A DNA stretch of 64,000 nucleotides, taken from contig NZ_CP049838.1 of assembly GCF_013085465.1 (NCBI RefSeq), positions 8,680,001-8,744,000 of the forward strand, given 5' to 3'. The notes under the pieces were generated by a model. The model saw nothing but the letters and a program-made list of their open reading frames with translations, ran no database searches and was not told where the DNA came from. Numbering within the stretch: the stretch's first letter is position 1; each line of letters begins with the position of its first letter. This DNA comes from Streptomyces asoensis. GTDB taxonomy: Bacteria > Actinomycetota > Actinomycetes > Streptomycetales > Streptomycetaceae. A program made the translations under genes and the position numbers. Of this stretch, positions 1 to 7,826 are shown in pieces.

Positions 1-495
1 GTGTTGCCCGTCCTCGACGTACTTGGTCCTGCGTCCCTCTTCTATCTCGAACGCGCCGCTTTCCTGCCTGTGCAAGAAGGCGCCGCTCTCGAGGAGGCGG
101 TGTGCGGCGACGATGAGCTGGTCGCACTCCTGGCCCGTGCTGGTGAAGAGGACGCCGGTGAAAGCGGCTTGGAGGACATCACCTCTCCCGCATTCGTCCT
201 CCGCGAGAGTGACGAGGTGGTTGCCGCGGCCAGCTATCAAGATTGGCCGCGGTCGGTGGCTCACCTGAGTGTGCTGGTTGCGCCGGGTCATCGAGGCCGG
301 GGGCTGGCGCGGCTCGTGGCGTCTGCGGCGGTGGCGCATGCACTTGACGCCGGGCTGCTTCCGCAATGGAGAGCACGGCCTCATCCATCAAAGCGTGTGG
401 CACTTGCGCTGGGCTTCCGGGAGCTGGGCTCCCAGCTCAGCGTCCGCCTCGGCGACGCGGTCTCACCGGCCTTGGCCGGTGACACCGCCGTCTGA
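1..495 (+). CDS. GNAT-family acetyltransferase, 5' end cut by window
   Basis: The reading frame is open at the first base, so the true start is probably upstream; its first residues look like the middle of a protein. The last 100 residues have the GNAT acetyl-CoA loop (VAPGHRGRGLARLVA, about residues 91-105) and a closing GFREL strand typical of N-acetyltransferases. The substrate cannot be inferred. It ends 16 bp from the stop of the convergent transposon gene at 512, so it is probably cargo of the Tn554-like element rather than flanking chromosome. Confidence is good for the fold, low for the role. Confidence 0.7.
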   Translation: MLPVLDVLGPASLFYLERAAFLPVQEGAALEEAVCGDDELVALLARAGEEDAGESGLEDITSPAFVLRESDEVVAAASYQDWPRSVAHLSVLVAPGHRGRGLARLVASAAVAHALDAGLLPQWRARPHPSKRVALALGFRELGSQLSVRLGDAVSPALAGDTAV

Positions 496-511
496 ACTCG
501 GCCGGGGTGAT

Positions 512-1096
512 TCAGTGCACCGTCGAGTCGGCGATCTGGGCTTCGAGGTCGGCGACGCGTCGATCTTGGAAGCGGAGGTTGGAACGGGCAGCCTTCAGCC
601 GCTCGTCGAGAGTGCGGTTGTCAGTGGTGAGTTGTCGGACGCGCTGCTTGAGGGTGGTGTTCTCGGTGGTGATTCGCTGGATGGCTTCCTCGGTCCACTC
701 GGCTTCCAAGTCGCGTACTTGGCCGATGAGTTCACCGATGCGGGTCCGCTGGGCGACGATCTCGGTGTGGGCGGCTTTGAGGGCGTCCTCGGCGTTCAGG
801 GCCCGTTCGCGCCAGGTTGCCTCACGCTCGTCTGCCTGGTCGGCGAGCAGTTGGCCGCGCCGCTCGCCGATTTCGGCCATGGCGGTGGCGACTGCGGTCC
901 TGGCCTCGGGGTTGTCGTAGAGAAAGGTGCGGGAGACGTCGGCGCGGCGGGCGACGGCGGCGACACTGACCTGGGCCTTCTCGCGCCGGAGCCGGGCGAT
1001 GGCGTCGTGGACCCGTTGGAGGGCGGCCTCGGTTCTGCGGCGGCGGGCCGTCAGGGCAGCTGCCGTGCGGGGTTCGGGAACGGTGGCGGTGCTCAT
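512..1096 (-). CDS. TnpC-like transposition helper (DUF6262-type)
   Basis: The 194-residue protein has a basic N-terminus, a predicted helix-turn-helix-like stretch (VAAVARRADVSRTFLYDN, about residues 45-62), then a long charged region rich in Glu, Arg and Leu that should form a coiled coil. In Tn554-type elements the third gene encodes a protein that influences transposition frequency and orientation rather than cutting DNA. The ATG start overlaps the stop of the long recombinase (ATGA), which implies translational coupling. The family assignment rests on gene order and architecture. Confidence 0.7.
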   Translation of the reverse strand: MSTATVPEPRTAAALTARRRRTEAALQRVHDAIARLRREKAQVSVAAVARRADVSRTFLYDNPEARTAVATAMAEIGERRGQLLADQADEREATWRERALNAEDALKAAHTEIVAQRTRIGELIGQVRDLEAEWTEEAIQRITTENTTLKQRVRQLTTDNRTLDERLKAARSNLRFQDRRVADLEAQIADSTVH

Positions 1097-3717
1097 GTCT
1101 GTGCTTCTCCGTCGGTGGCGTCAAACTCGGCGTCGTACTCGTCTTCCTGGGCGTCTCCTGCCTCGGTTGCCTCGGCGAGGTCGCTGGCACGGAAAGCTGT
1201 GGACCAGACGCGGTGGAAGTAGTCCTGGGGTTTGCGCAGGTCCAGGGCGAGGGCGTCGTCGAGGAGACCCAGACCGGCCAACGCCTTCTCCAGGCCGTCG
1301 ATGGCGCGGGCGGTGGGCTCGAAGTAGCGGTGGAGGTAGTCGGCGGTGGCGTCGTCGGGTGCGCCTTCGGCCAACAGCCACCACTGCTCGCGCTTGCGGC
1401 GCCAGTAGAGGAGGTCGGCGCCGGACAGGACGAACTTGTCGCAGTTGTGGCAGTCCAGGTTCCAGGGGCAGGCGCCGCCGTCGACGACGGGCTGGAAGGT
1501 GCAGAACCCGCCCTCGGCCGGGGCGCTGCGGCGGGACAGGTCGATCGCGAGGGCCTGTGCCTGCTCGCGGGTGAGCGGGGTGGCGTCCCCCGCCAGGAAC
1601 TCGCCGGGCTGTGCGGTGCCGGGTCCGGCGACCCAGACGTGCTGGAGGACGTTATCCAGGTCGGAGCTGGTCAGGTGGACGTAGTGCTCGGCCATGCGGT
1701 CGGAGACCTGGCCGAGGTAGCGGCGGATGTGCGTCAGGGTCGCGCCGTGCCGCAGGAGGTTAGTGGCCAGTGTGTGCCGTGCCTGGTGCGGGACGAGGCG
1801 GCCGAGGTCGAGTTCGTCCACCCACAGCCGGAAACCCCGGATGAACCAGGTGTAGGACAGCGAGGTCGTCATCTGCGAGTTGCGTGTGGTCCGGGGGAAG
1901 AGGACCATCGCCGCGCGTTGCTGTGGCGAAGGGGCGTGGCCGTGCCGGGCTGTGAACTTCTCCAGGGTTTTGCGCTGCCGCTCGGCGAGGAGATCGTAAA
2001 GACTCTCGGGGATGCGGATCGCGGCGTCGTAGTTGCCGACTTTGGTCTGGTCGTGCCAGAACATGGGCAGGCCGCCGTAGCGGCCGATGCAGTCCCACCG
2101 CAGCTTCAGGACCTCGCTGGTGCGGCGCCCGGTCGTGACGATCGCTTCCCAGATGTCGCGCAGGCCGTGGTCGCTGGGATCGTAGGCGTCAGCGAGCCGT
2201 TGAAGGTTCGCCCCGTCGGCCAGTGCGCGGGCCGCCTCGTCCGGGAACGGCCGCCGGGCTCGAAGCGGCGCTCCGCCTCCGGCGGGCATGGACGTGATGA
2301 ACTCCCGGTCCAGACCGAGCCGTTGGGCGGTGCCGTCCTCCAGAGCGTCCCGCAGGACCCGCCGGACGCTGTTGAAGACCGTCCGGCGCGTATGCGTGGT
2401 CACCGTCGGCGGTTTCCCGGTCGAGCTGGTCAGCGCGATCGACGTCAGGCCGTCACGTTCCCGACGCCGCTGGTCGGCCACGAAGCGCTGCATGTGCTCG
2501 CCGCGCAACGCACCGGGATCGTGGCCTCCACCTGGCGCGTCGACCTCCAGGAACGCGCCCAGCTCGGTGCATGCCCGGCGGAGCGAGTCGACTGCGGTGG
2601 CGGTCCTCGGGCAGCGTGGAGACCGCAGCAGATCGGCGAGGTGGTCCCAGAGCAGGTCCCGCAGCCAGCGCTGCGGGACGGCGGTGAGGTCGATGTGGCT
2701 GGCCCGCTTGTCGAACCGGATGCCGAAGTGGTCCGTCTCCAAGAAGCCTGCCTCGCGGCAGTCGTCTGGGGTGAAGTAGATCAACTGCAGCTCTCGCCGC
2801 ATCTCCCTGACGATGCTGGACGAGAAGCCACCCAGGGCGCCCAGGTCGAGATCGACCAGCGAGTCGACGCGGCTCTCCCGGCAGGCGTTGACCATGCGCT
2901 GAATCCACTCAAGGTCCCAGCGGCCGGGCTCGGGCTGCTCAGCGTGGCGGAACATTCCCCACTGGATCTCGGCCCGCAGCAGCGGTCTGAGCCCGCGCAG
3001 GTTGATCTGCCCCGGCCAGGTCACCGCCGCCACCGAGGTGCACCAGGCCCGGAACTCCTCCCGGTTCTCCATCACCACCGGGACGGGTTGCCCGATGCGC
3101 TCGTAGGAATGCCACCAGTGGTCCGGGAGCGAAGCGCCGCCAGGACGTCCGTGCAGCCGGTAGCGATGGCGGTGTCCCGAGCACAGCCCCAGCGGGGAGT
3201 AGGCCAGGCTGGCGCAGACCGCCGCCTGGCACTCTCCATAGCCCGTCAGTGGTTCCTGTTCTCCCAGCCACTGGGCGAAGTCTGACTCCTCAACGGCTGC
3301 GGACCTGCACAGATAGAGCCAGCGAGTCTGGTGCCGGACGCACAGCCGTGTCGCGGTGTGCGCCGCGGGCCGTTGGGGGCAGATACGGCAGGATTCCTCG
3401 CGGATCCACTCCGACGGACCGAGCGGTTCTGCCGCCGTGACAAAGGCCGCCTTGCCGACCCCACGCTCCTTGGCCTCGTTCCACTCCCGGCGGTGCACCG
3501 AGCACAGATCCGTTCCGCCGTCACGGACGCGTTCGCACTGGCTGATGAGGCATTCCCACCGATAAACAGCGTGGCCGCGAGGGATCCGGATGATCGGTTC
3601 CCGAAAAACCGGGTCGAATGACGGGCTGTGGATCAGGGCCGTGAGGATCTCCAACCTGTCCCGGCCCTGACGGTCGGGCCGGTCGGTATGGACCGGCAAC
3701 AGGGACCTCGCGCTCAC
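1093..3717 (-). CDS. TnpB-like long tyrosine recombinase of Tn554-type element
   Basis: At 874 residues this is far longer than a simple phage integrase, as expected for TnpB. The C-terminal half carries the recombinase core: an Arg in GRRTSEVLKLRWD, the HQARHTLATNLL box (HxxR), and a tyrosine in DRMAEHYVHL. After the core comes a Cys-rich segment (FCTFQPVVDGGACPW, then LDCHNCDKF) that probably binds zinc, and a helical tail. The N-terminal region also has paired cysteines. The GTG start overlaps the stop of the upstream recombinase. It should act with that recombinase in strand exchange during transposition. Confidence 0.82.
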   Translation of the reverse strand: MSARSLLPVHTDRPDRQGRDRLEILTALIHSPSFDPVFREPIIRIPRGHAVYRWECLISQCERVRDGGTDLCSVHRREWNEAKERGVGKAAFVTAAEPLGPSEWIREESCRICPQRPAAHTATRLCVRHQTRWLYLCRSAAVEESDFAQWLGEQEPLTGYGECQAAVCASLAYSPLGLCSGHRHRYRLHGRPGGASLPDHWWHSYERIGQPVPVVMENREEFRAWCTSVAAVTWPGQINLRGLRPLLRAEIQWGMFRHAEQPEPGRWDLEWIQRMVNACRESRVDSLVDLDLGALGGFSSSIVREMRRELQLIYFTPDDCREAGFLETDHFGIRFDKRASHIDLTAVPQRWLRDLLWDHLADLLRSPRCPRTATAVDSLRRACTELGAFLEVDAPGGGHDPGALRGEHMQRFVADQRRRERDGLTSIALTSSTGKPPTVTTHTRRTVFNSVRRVLRDALEDGTAQRLGLDREFITSMPAGGGAPLRARRPFPDEAARALADGANLQRLADAYDPSDHGLRDIWEAIVTTGRRTSEVLKLRWDCIGRYGGLPMFWHDQTKVGNYDAAIRIPESLYDLLAERQRKTLEKFTARHGHAPSPQQRAAMVLFPRTTRNSQMTTSLSYTWFIRGFRLWVDELDLGRLVPHQARHTLATNLLRHGATLTHIRRYLGQVSDRMAEHYVHLTSSDLDNVLQHVWVAGPGTAQPGEFLAGDATPLTREQAQALAIDLSRRSAPAEGGFCTFQPVVDGGACPWNLDCHNCDKFVLSGADLLYWRRKREQWWLLAEGAPDDATADYLHRYFEPTARAIDGLEKALAGLGLLDDALALDLRKPQDYFHRVWSTAFRASDLAEATEAGDAQEDEYDAEFDATDGEAQT

Positions 3718-4976
3718 TTCGGCTCACCCCAGACCGTACGGAGTGCCGCGTCGAACGCCGGATCGTGGACGTCGACGTGCCCGTAGACCTCGTCCACCAT
3801 CGTCGCCGAGGCCCAGCCGCCCGCGTCCCGGGCGATCAGCAGGTTGCCGTCCGACGCGTCGAGGACCGCCGAGGTGAAGGAATGGCGGAAGGCATGGGGT
3901 TTCACAAGCCCCAGGCCGGCGCGTTTCCCTGCCCGACCCAGCATCCTGCGGGCTCCGACCGGGGCCCACGGCTCCCCGGCACCCGCGCCGTGCAGTTGGA
4001 CCAGCAGCATCCCGTGCCCGGACCGGCCGCGTGGATACTCGCCGCCGGTGACGTACTCGAAGTAGGTGTGCACCATCGCCGGGCTGACCCGCTTGATCAG
4101 CCCACCGGTGACCGTGCCGTTCTCGAGCCGCCACGGGTGCTTGGTCTTCGCCTCCGCCCGATTCGGGTTGCCGGGCCGGTGGCAGACGTGCAGGTGAGGG
4201 CTGCGGCACTCGCCGCAGGCCGCGTTCTCGCGCAGGTGCAAGTCGACCATATGCAGCCCGCAGAGCTCGCCGATCCGAAGCCCGCCGTCAGCGAGCCAGG
4301 TCACCACCAGCCGGTCCCGGGCCGAGTTAACCGTCGCCAGCAGCTTCTCGCGAGCGCCGTCCGGGAGCATCTTCGGGTGTCGCCGCTGTGGCCCGCTCGG
4401 CGCGAGCGGGTTGGCGGGCATCGCACTCTTTACGTGCCCGAGGAACGAGCGGCGGCGATCCGCCTGGGACGGCAGCCGAGTCACGCCGAGCTTCTTGCCG
4501 AGCTCGCCGTTGATGCCGAGCGAGGCCTGATGCAGGTAGAAGCCCTTCAGGCAGGCTGCGGCGGTCGACAGCGCCGCCCGGCCGTAGGGGCGCTTGCCGA
4601 CCCGCCACGGCTCACCGAGCGGCATGCGGACCTCGGCGCCGACGATCCCCATGTACCGCTCAAGATCCCGCAACACCACCGTGTCGAAGCCCAGGCACTC
4701 GCGCTCCAGCCACCGCAGATGGTTCACCAGGTAATACGCGTACGTCTTCTGCGTCCCCGAACCGTCGTGCGTGCGAAGGAATCGGTCCGCCTCCGCGTGC
4801 ACCGCCCCTTCGGGCCAGACGATCGTCCATGACCGCCGTCCGTCCTTCCGCTCGATCTGCTGGACCCGCAGGTCCCCGACCACTACTCGTCGTGCCACTC
4901 GCCCTCCGTAGCGACTCCGGAACATGACAGACGTCCCGGTCCCGGTCGGTAAACGAGCCCATGACGCCTTGGTCAC
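3714..4976 (-). CDS. TnpA-like tyrosine recombinase of Tn554-type element
   Basis: This 420-residue tyrosine recombinase has an N-terminal core-binding region (about residues 60-160) and a catalytic domain with Arg in DGGLRIGELCGL, the HAFRHSFTS box (HxxR) and a tyrosine in MVDEVYGHVDVH. The middle contains CGECRSPHLHVCH, a small metal-site-like insert. It is the first gene of the three-gene transposon operon. An in-frame ATG at 4925 is an equally possible start. The upstream DNA holds direct repeats that may be its binding sites. Confidence 0.85.
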   Translation of the reverse strand: MTKASWARLPTGTGTSVMFRSRYGGRVARRVVVGDLRVQQIERKDGRRSWTIVWPEGAVHAEADRFLRTHDGSGTQKTYAYYLVNHLRWLERECLGFDTVVLRDLERYMGIVGAEVRMPLGEPWRVGKRPYGRAALSTAAACLKGFYLHQASLGINGELGKKLGVTRLPSQADRRRSFLGHVKSAMPANPLAPSGPQRRHPKMLPDGAREKLLATVNSARDRLVVTWLADGGLRIGELCGLHMVDLHLRENAACGECRSPHLHVCHRPGNPNRAEAKTKHPWRLENGTVTGGLIKRVSPAMVHTYFEYVTGGEYPRGRSGHGMLLVQLHGAGAGEPWAPVGARRMLGRAGKRAGLGLVKPHAFRHSFTSAVLDASDGNLLIARDAGGWASATMVDEVYGHVDVHDPAFDAALRTVWGEPK

Positions 4977-5021
4977 AGGCCCAGACGGACATCACGGGCA
5001 GCGCTACCCCCGGTCGGTAAA
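4941..5021. repeat. 13-bp direct repeats at the transposon right end
   Basis: CCCGGTCGGTAAA occurs at 4941-4953 and again at 5009-5021, 68 bp apart in the same orientation, between the first recombinase gene and the broken target gene. A position just inside an element's end is where recombinase arm-type sites usually lie. That role is inference. Confidence 0.6.
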
Positions 5022-5162
5022 GTCGAGGACCGGGTAGAAGATCGGCTGCTCGGGCAGCCGGGGTGGCCAGGCCCGCCAGCCGAGCTCACGCACCAGCTCC
5101 AGCTCCTTGGGGCCGGTGGGACGCCAAAGGGTCGTGGTGGCTCGGGGGTGCTGCGGGGTCAT
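5004..5162 (-). pseudogene. ADP-ribosylation/crystallin J1-like gene, 5' fragment cut by transposon
   Basis: From the ATG at 5162 the peptide contains TTLWRPTGPKELELV, then WRAWPPRLPEQPIFYPVL. From memory of the family, this is the start of a small conserved actinobacterial protein annotated 'ADP-ribosylation/crystallin J1', about 110-120 aa, which normally continues from FYPVL into NEEYA-type sequence. Here FYPVL runs into DFTDRG and a stop. The break coincides with the edge of the Tn554-like element, so the gene was interrupted by insertion. The rest should lie beyond the other end of the element, outside the window. Confidence 0.7.
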
Positions 5163-5256
5163 GGGATTCGCTCTCCGGGTGCGGCGACCGCCGGCGCGGT
5201 CGGTTGCGGGCCCCGACGCTATCGACCGATGCACAGCGGCGGCCACAGACTTTCGG

Positions 5257-5907
5257 CTACCGCTGCTCGTAGCGCGCGACGACCTCGGTGAGATAGCAGC
5301 GCAGCATCGCCTTCGCCTCGTCGAGGAGGTCGGTGTCGCCCTCCGGGGCGCGGCGGAAGGCCTCCTGGGCGAGGGCGTCGGCGGCGAGGATCGCGGCGTG
5401 GCAGGCCCTCGCGAGCGCCTCGTCGTCGGGGGCGACGCCCAGCGCGAGCAGCACCCGGCGGATCCCGTCGGCCATCCGCCGCTTGTGCTCACGGTCCGCG
5501 GCCCGCGTCCGCTCGGTCAGCCCGCTGCCGAACCACAGGGCACGGAAGCCGTGTTCGGTGCGGTAGACCCGGGCGAAGGTGTCGATGAGCATGCCCACTG
5601 GATCGTCCCACCGCTCCCGCGCCGCCGTCCGGACCAGATCGTCCATGACGTCTTCGAGGCGGGCGAAGTAGCCCGTGGCGAGGGCGTCGATGATCGCGTC
5701 ACGGTCGGGGAGGTACTGGTACAGCGAGCCGACCGACACCTTCGCCTCGGCCGCGACCCGCGTCGTGGTGAGCGCCTCGACGCCGTCGCCGACCAGGATG
5801 CGCTCGGCGGCCTCCAGCATCAGGGCCAGCCGTGCCTTGCTGCGCGCCTGCCGCGGCGTGCGGCGCAGGGGGGCGCCACCGCCCGGACCCGCGGTCGCCT
5901 GGACCAA
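5257..5907 (-). CDS. TetR-family transcriptional regulator
   Basis: The protein has a TetR DNA-binding domain near the N-terminus (EAAERILVGDGVEALTTTRV, then VSVGSLYQYLPDRDAII, with the usual turn) and an all-helical ligand-binding C-terminus. I chose the TTG at 5907 because GGAGG (5918-5914) sits 6 nt upstream, giving 216 aa; the longer frame starting with GTG at 5943 would place coding sequence over the operator. The gene is divergent from a class II aldolase, with a palindrome in the gap, so it probably represses that group and itself. The inducer is unknown, perhaps a sugar or phosphorylated aldol intermediate. Confidence 0.88.
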   Translation of the reverse strand: MVQATAGPGGGAPLRRTPRQARSKARLALMLEAAERILVGDGVEALTTTRVAAEAKVSVGSLYQYLPDRDAIIDALATGYFARLEDVMDDLVRTAARERWDDPVGMLIDTFARVYRTEHGFRALWFGSGLTERTRAADREHKRRMADGIRRVLLALGVAPDDEALARACHAAILAADALAQEAFRRAPEGDTDLLDEAKAMLRCYLTEVVARYEQR

Positions 5908-5925
5908 GGACTGCCTCCAAACATG

Positions 5926-5957
5926 AACGTGACTTTGTTTCACGTTTACGGTACCTT
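5926..5957 (+). promoter_or_regulatory. TetR operator overlapping a likely leaderless promoter
   Basis: Perfect 7-bp arms AACGTGA (5926-5932) and TCACGTT (5940-5946) flank a 7-bp spacer, a typical TetR-class operator. It overlaps a possible -35 (GTGACT, 5929-5934), 17 bp before a possible -10 (TACCTT, 5952-5957). That -10 would start RNA near the ATG at 5965, and no ribosome site precedes that ATG, so the aldolase transcript may be leaderless. Confidence 0.65.
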
Positions 5958-5964
5958 CGCGCCC

Positions 5965-6651
5965 ATGACCGCCTCAAGCTCGGCGCTGAGTCAGGAGCGG
6001 GCCGCCGTCGCGGACGTCTGCCGGCGCCTGGGGGCCGAAGGCCTCCTCATCGGCACGGCCGGCAACGTGAGCGTACGCGTCGAGGACCGGGTCGCGGTCA
6101 CCGCGACCGGAGCGGTCCTCGCCGAACTCACCCCGGACCAGGTGACCGTGGTCGACCTCGACGGCGAGGTCGTGGCCGGAAGCCTGCGGCCGACCTCGGA
6201 ACTGGAGCTGCACCTCGGGGTCTACCGCCGCTACGGAACCGGCGCGGTCGTCCACACCCACGCTCCGATGGCCACCGCGGTCTCCTGCGTGCTGGACGAA
6301 CTTCCCTGCATCCATTACCAGTTGCTGGCCCTCGGCGGCACGGTGCGGGTCGCGCCCTACGCCACCTTCGGCACCCCCGAACTCGCCGAGTCGGTACTCA
6401 CCGCGCTCGACGGGCGCAGCGCCGCCCTGCTGGCGAACCACGGCGCGGTCACCCACGGGACGACCCTCGACAAGGCCGTCGAGAACGCGCTGCTCCTCGA
6501 ATGGGCCTGCGGCGTCTACCAGCGCGCGGCCGCCATGGGCCGGCCCCGCTTCCTCGACGAACAGCAGCAACTCGCCGTGATCGAGGCCGCGATCGCCCGC
6601 GACTACGGCACCACCCACCCCGTACCACCCGCGCAGGAACAGAGCCGATGA
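5965..6651 (+). CDS. Class II aldolase/adducin-family protein
   Basis: The 228-residue protein fits the L-fuculose-phosphate / L-ribulose-phosphate aldolase or epimerase family. Visible motifs are GTAGNVSVR (substrate loop), SELELHLGVYRRYG with the catalytic-type Glu, the metal-binding pair in VVHTHAPMA, and the third metal ligand in LLANHGAVTHG. It should cleave or form a sugar phosphate aldol bond in the cytoplasm using zinc. It is the first gene of a short catabolic group followed by a PfkB kinase. The substrate is not identifiable. Its stop TGA lies inside a tandem CCGATGAGG repeat. Confidence 0.85.
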   Translation: MTASSSALSQERAAVADVCRRLGAEGLLIGTAGNVSVRVEDRVAVTATGAVLAELTPDQVTVVDLDGEVVAGSLRPTSELELHLGVYRRYGTGAVVHTHAPMATAVSCVLDELPCIHYQLLALGGTVRVAPYATFGTPELAESVLTALDGRSAALLANHGAVTHGTTLDKAVENALLLEWACGVYQRAAAMGRPRFLDEQQQLAVIEAAIARDYGTTHPVPPAQEQSR

Positions 6652-6671
6652 GGCCGATGAGGCCGATGAAG
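6645..6671 (+). repeat. Tandem 9-bp CCGATGAGG repeat between aldolase and kinase genes
   Basis: Three head-to-tail copies (6645-6653, 6654-6662, 6663-6671; the last reads CCGATGAAG), with a further partial match at 6680-6688 over the kinase start. Each copy contains an ATG and a TGA. The aldolase stop is in the first copy and the kinase start in the last match. Confidence 0.8.
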
Positions 6672-6682
6672 GGGGAAAGCCG

Positions 6683-7612
6683 ATGAAGGTCTTCACCATG
6701 GGCGTGCACGTGCTGGACGTACTGGTGCGGCCGGTGCAGGAGATACCCGAGGGCCAGGGCGCGACGCTGGTCGAGGACATCCGGATGACCGCCGCCGGGA
6801 CCGCGGGCGGCACCGCGCTCACCCTCGCCAAGCTGGGCGCGCGGGTGCGCAGCGCCGGCGCCATCGGCTCCGACCCGACCGGCGACCTGCTGGTGCGGTT
6901 GCTGGACCGGGCGGGCATCGACACCGAGTTCCTCGTCCGCCGCACGGACACCGCCACCTCCGCGAGCGTGCTGCCGATCCGGCCCAACGGCGACCGCCCC
7001 TCGCTGCACCTGCTCGGCGCCAACATCACCTACGGCCTCGACGACGTCCCCTGGGACGCCCTCGCCGAGGCCGACCATCTGCACCTGGGCGGACCGGAGT
7101 TGATCGGCGTCGAGGTCGCCACGCGCATCCTGTCGTACGCCAGGGAACACGGCGTCGTCACCTCCGTGGACCTGCTCGCCCCCGGTGTCCTCGGCAGCTT
7201 CGAGCAGATCGAGGCGGCCCTGCCCTACATCGACCATCTGCTGCCCAACGAGGACCAGGTTCTCGGCTTCACCGGCGAGAGCGACCTGCTGACGGGTGCG
7301 CGCAAGCTCCTCGGCGCCGGTGCGGGCGTCGTCGCCGTCACGCGCGGCGGCGACGGCGCGCTCGTGGTGACCGCGGACGGCGCGGAACCGGTGCCCGCCT
7401 TCGTGGTCGACGTCGTCGACACCACCGGGTGCGGCGACGCGTTCTCGGCCGGCTATCTGCGGGGCGTGAGCCTGGGCCGTACGCCGAGCGACGCCGCCGT
7501 CCTCGGCAGCGCGGCCGCCGCGCTCGTCGCGCAGGGGCTCGGCAGCGACCACGGCGACTTCGACCTCACCGCCGCCGACGCCTTCGCCGCGACGACCAAG
7601 TCCCGCACCTGA
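6683..7612 (+). CDS. PfkB-family carbohydrate kinase
   Basis: The 309-residue ribokinase-type enzyme has the N-terminal sugar-binding part (AGGTALTLAKLGARV, about residues 41-55) and the second PfkB signature DTTGCGDAFSAGYL (about 247-260), whose Asp is the catalytic base. It should phosphorylate a sugar or nucleoside-like substrate with ATP. AGGGGG upstream is a good ribosome site. Its place just after a class II aldolase suggests phosphorylation of the sugar whose phosphate the aldolase then cleaves, but the sugar is unknown. Confidence 0.87.
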   Translation: MKVFTMGVHVLDVLVRPVQEIPEGQGATLVEDIRMTAAGTAGGTALTLAKLGARVRSAGAIGSDPTGDLLVRLLDRAGIDTEFLVRRTDTATSASVLPIRPNGDRPSLHLLGANITYGLDDVPWDALAEADHLHLGGPELIGVEVATRILSYAREHGVVTSVDLLAPGVLGSFEQIEAALPYIDHLLPNEDQVLGFTGESDLLTGARKLLGAGAGVVAVTRGGDGALVVTADGAEPVPAFVVDVVDTTGCGDAFSAGYLRGVSLGRTPSDAAVLGSAAAALVAQGLGSDHGDFDLTAADAFAATTKSRT

Positions 7613-7658
7613 GGGGGATCGGGGCGAGGGAGGCCGGTGGACGGCGGACCTCGCTTCC

Positions 7659-7826
7659 ATGTTCACCGGAGCCCCACGGGTGGTACGCCACGAGCAGGCG
7701 GGCGCGGGCCACCACACCGGCGTCGGCCGTACCGCTCTCGTCTGCCACCCGCATGTGCTCGCCTTCGTCGAGGAGTGCACGCGGGGTGTGCGGGCGCTGC
7801 CGACGGAGAAGGGGACATGGCGATGA
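7659..7826 (+). CDS. Small ORF of unknown function, possibly a gene remnant
   Basis: A 55-residue frame from ATG 7659 ends 9 bp inside the DoxX gene start. It contains GHHTGVGRTALVCHPHVLAF followed by an acidic helix, a composition like real protein rather than a shadow frame. I do not recognise a family. It could be the surviving C-terminus of a lost enzyme. No ribosome site is evident. Confidence 0.3.
   Translation: MFTGAPRVVRHEQAGAGHHTGVGRTALVCHPHVLAFVEECTRGVRALPTEKGTWR

Larger units (their letters stand above)
512..5026 (-). mobile_element. Tn554-like transposon, three-gene core, right end visible
   Basis: Three minus-strand genes overlap by 4 bp each: a tyrosine recombinase of about 420 aa, a very long tyrosine recombinase of about 874 aa, and a small coiled-coil protein of 194 aa. 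This matches tnpA-tnpB-tnpC of the Tn554 family, which uses tyrosine recombinases and lacks terminal inverted repeats. The right boundary lies near 5020-5026, where an unrelated conserved gene loses its reading frame. The left boundary is not in the window; the GNAT gene at 1-495 may be cargo. Confidence 0.75.

Noticed and set aside
1213..3285. 690-residue plus-strand frame opposite the long recombinase
   Set aside because: It is a GC-frame shadow with no domain-like sequence; the minus strand has clear recombinase motifs.
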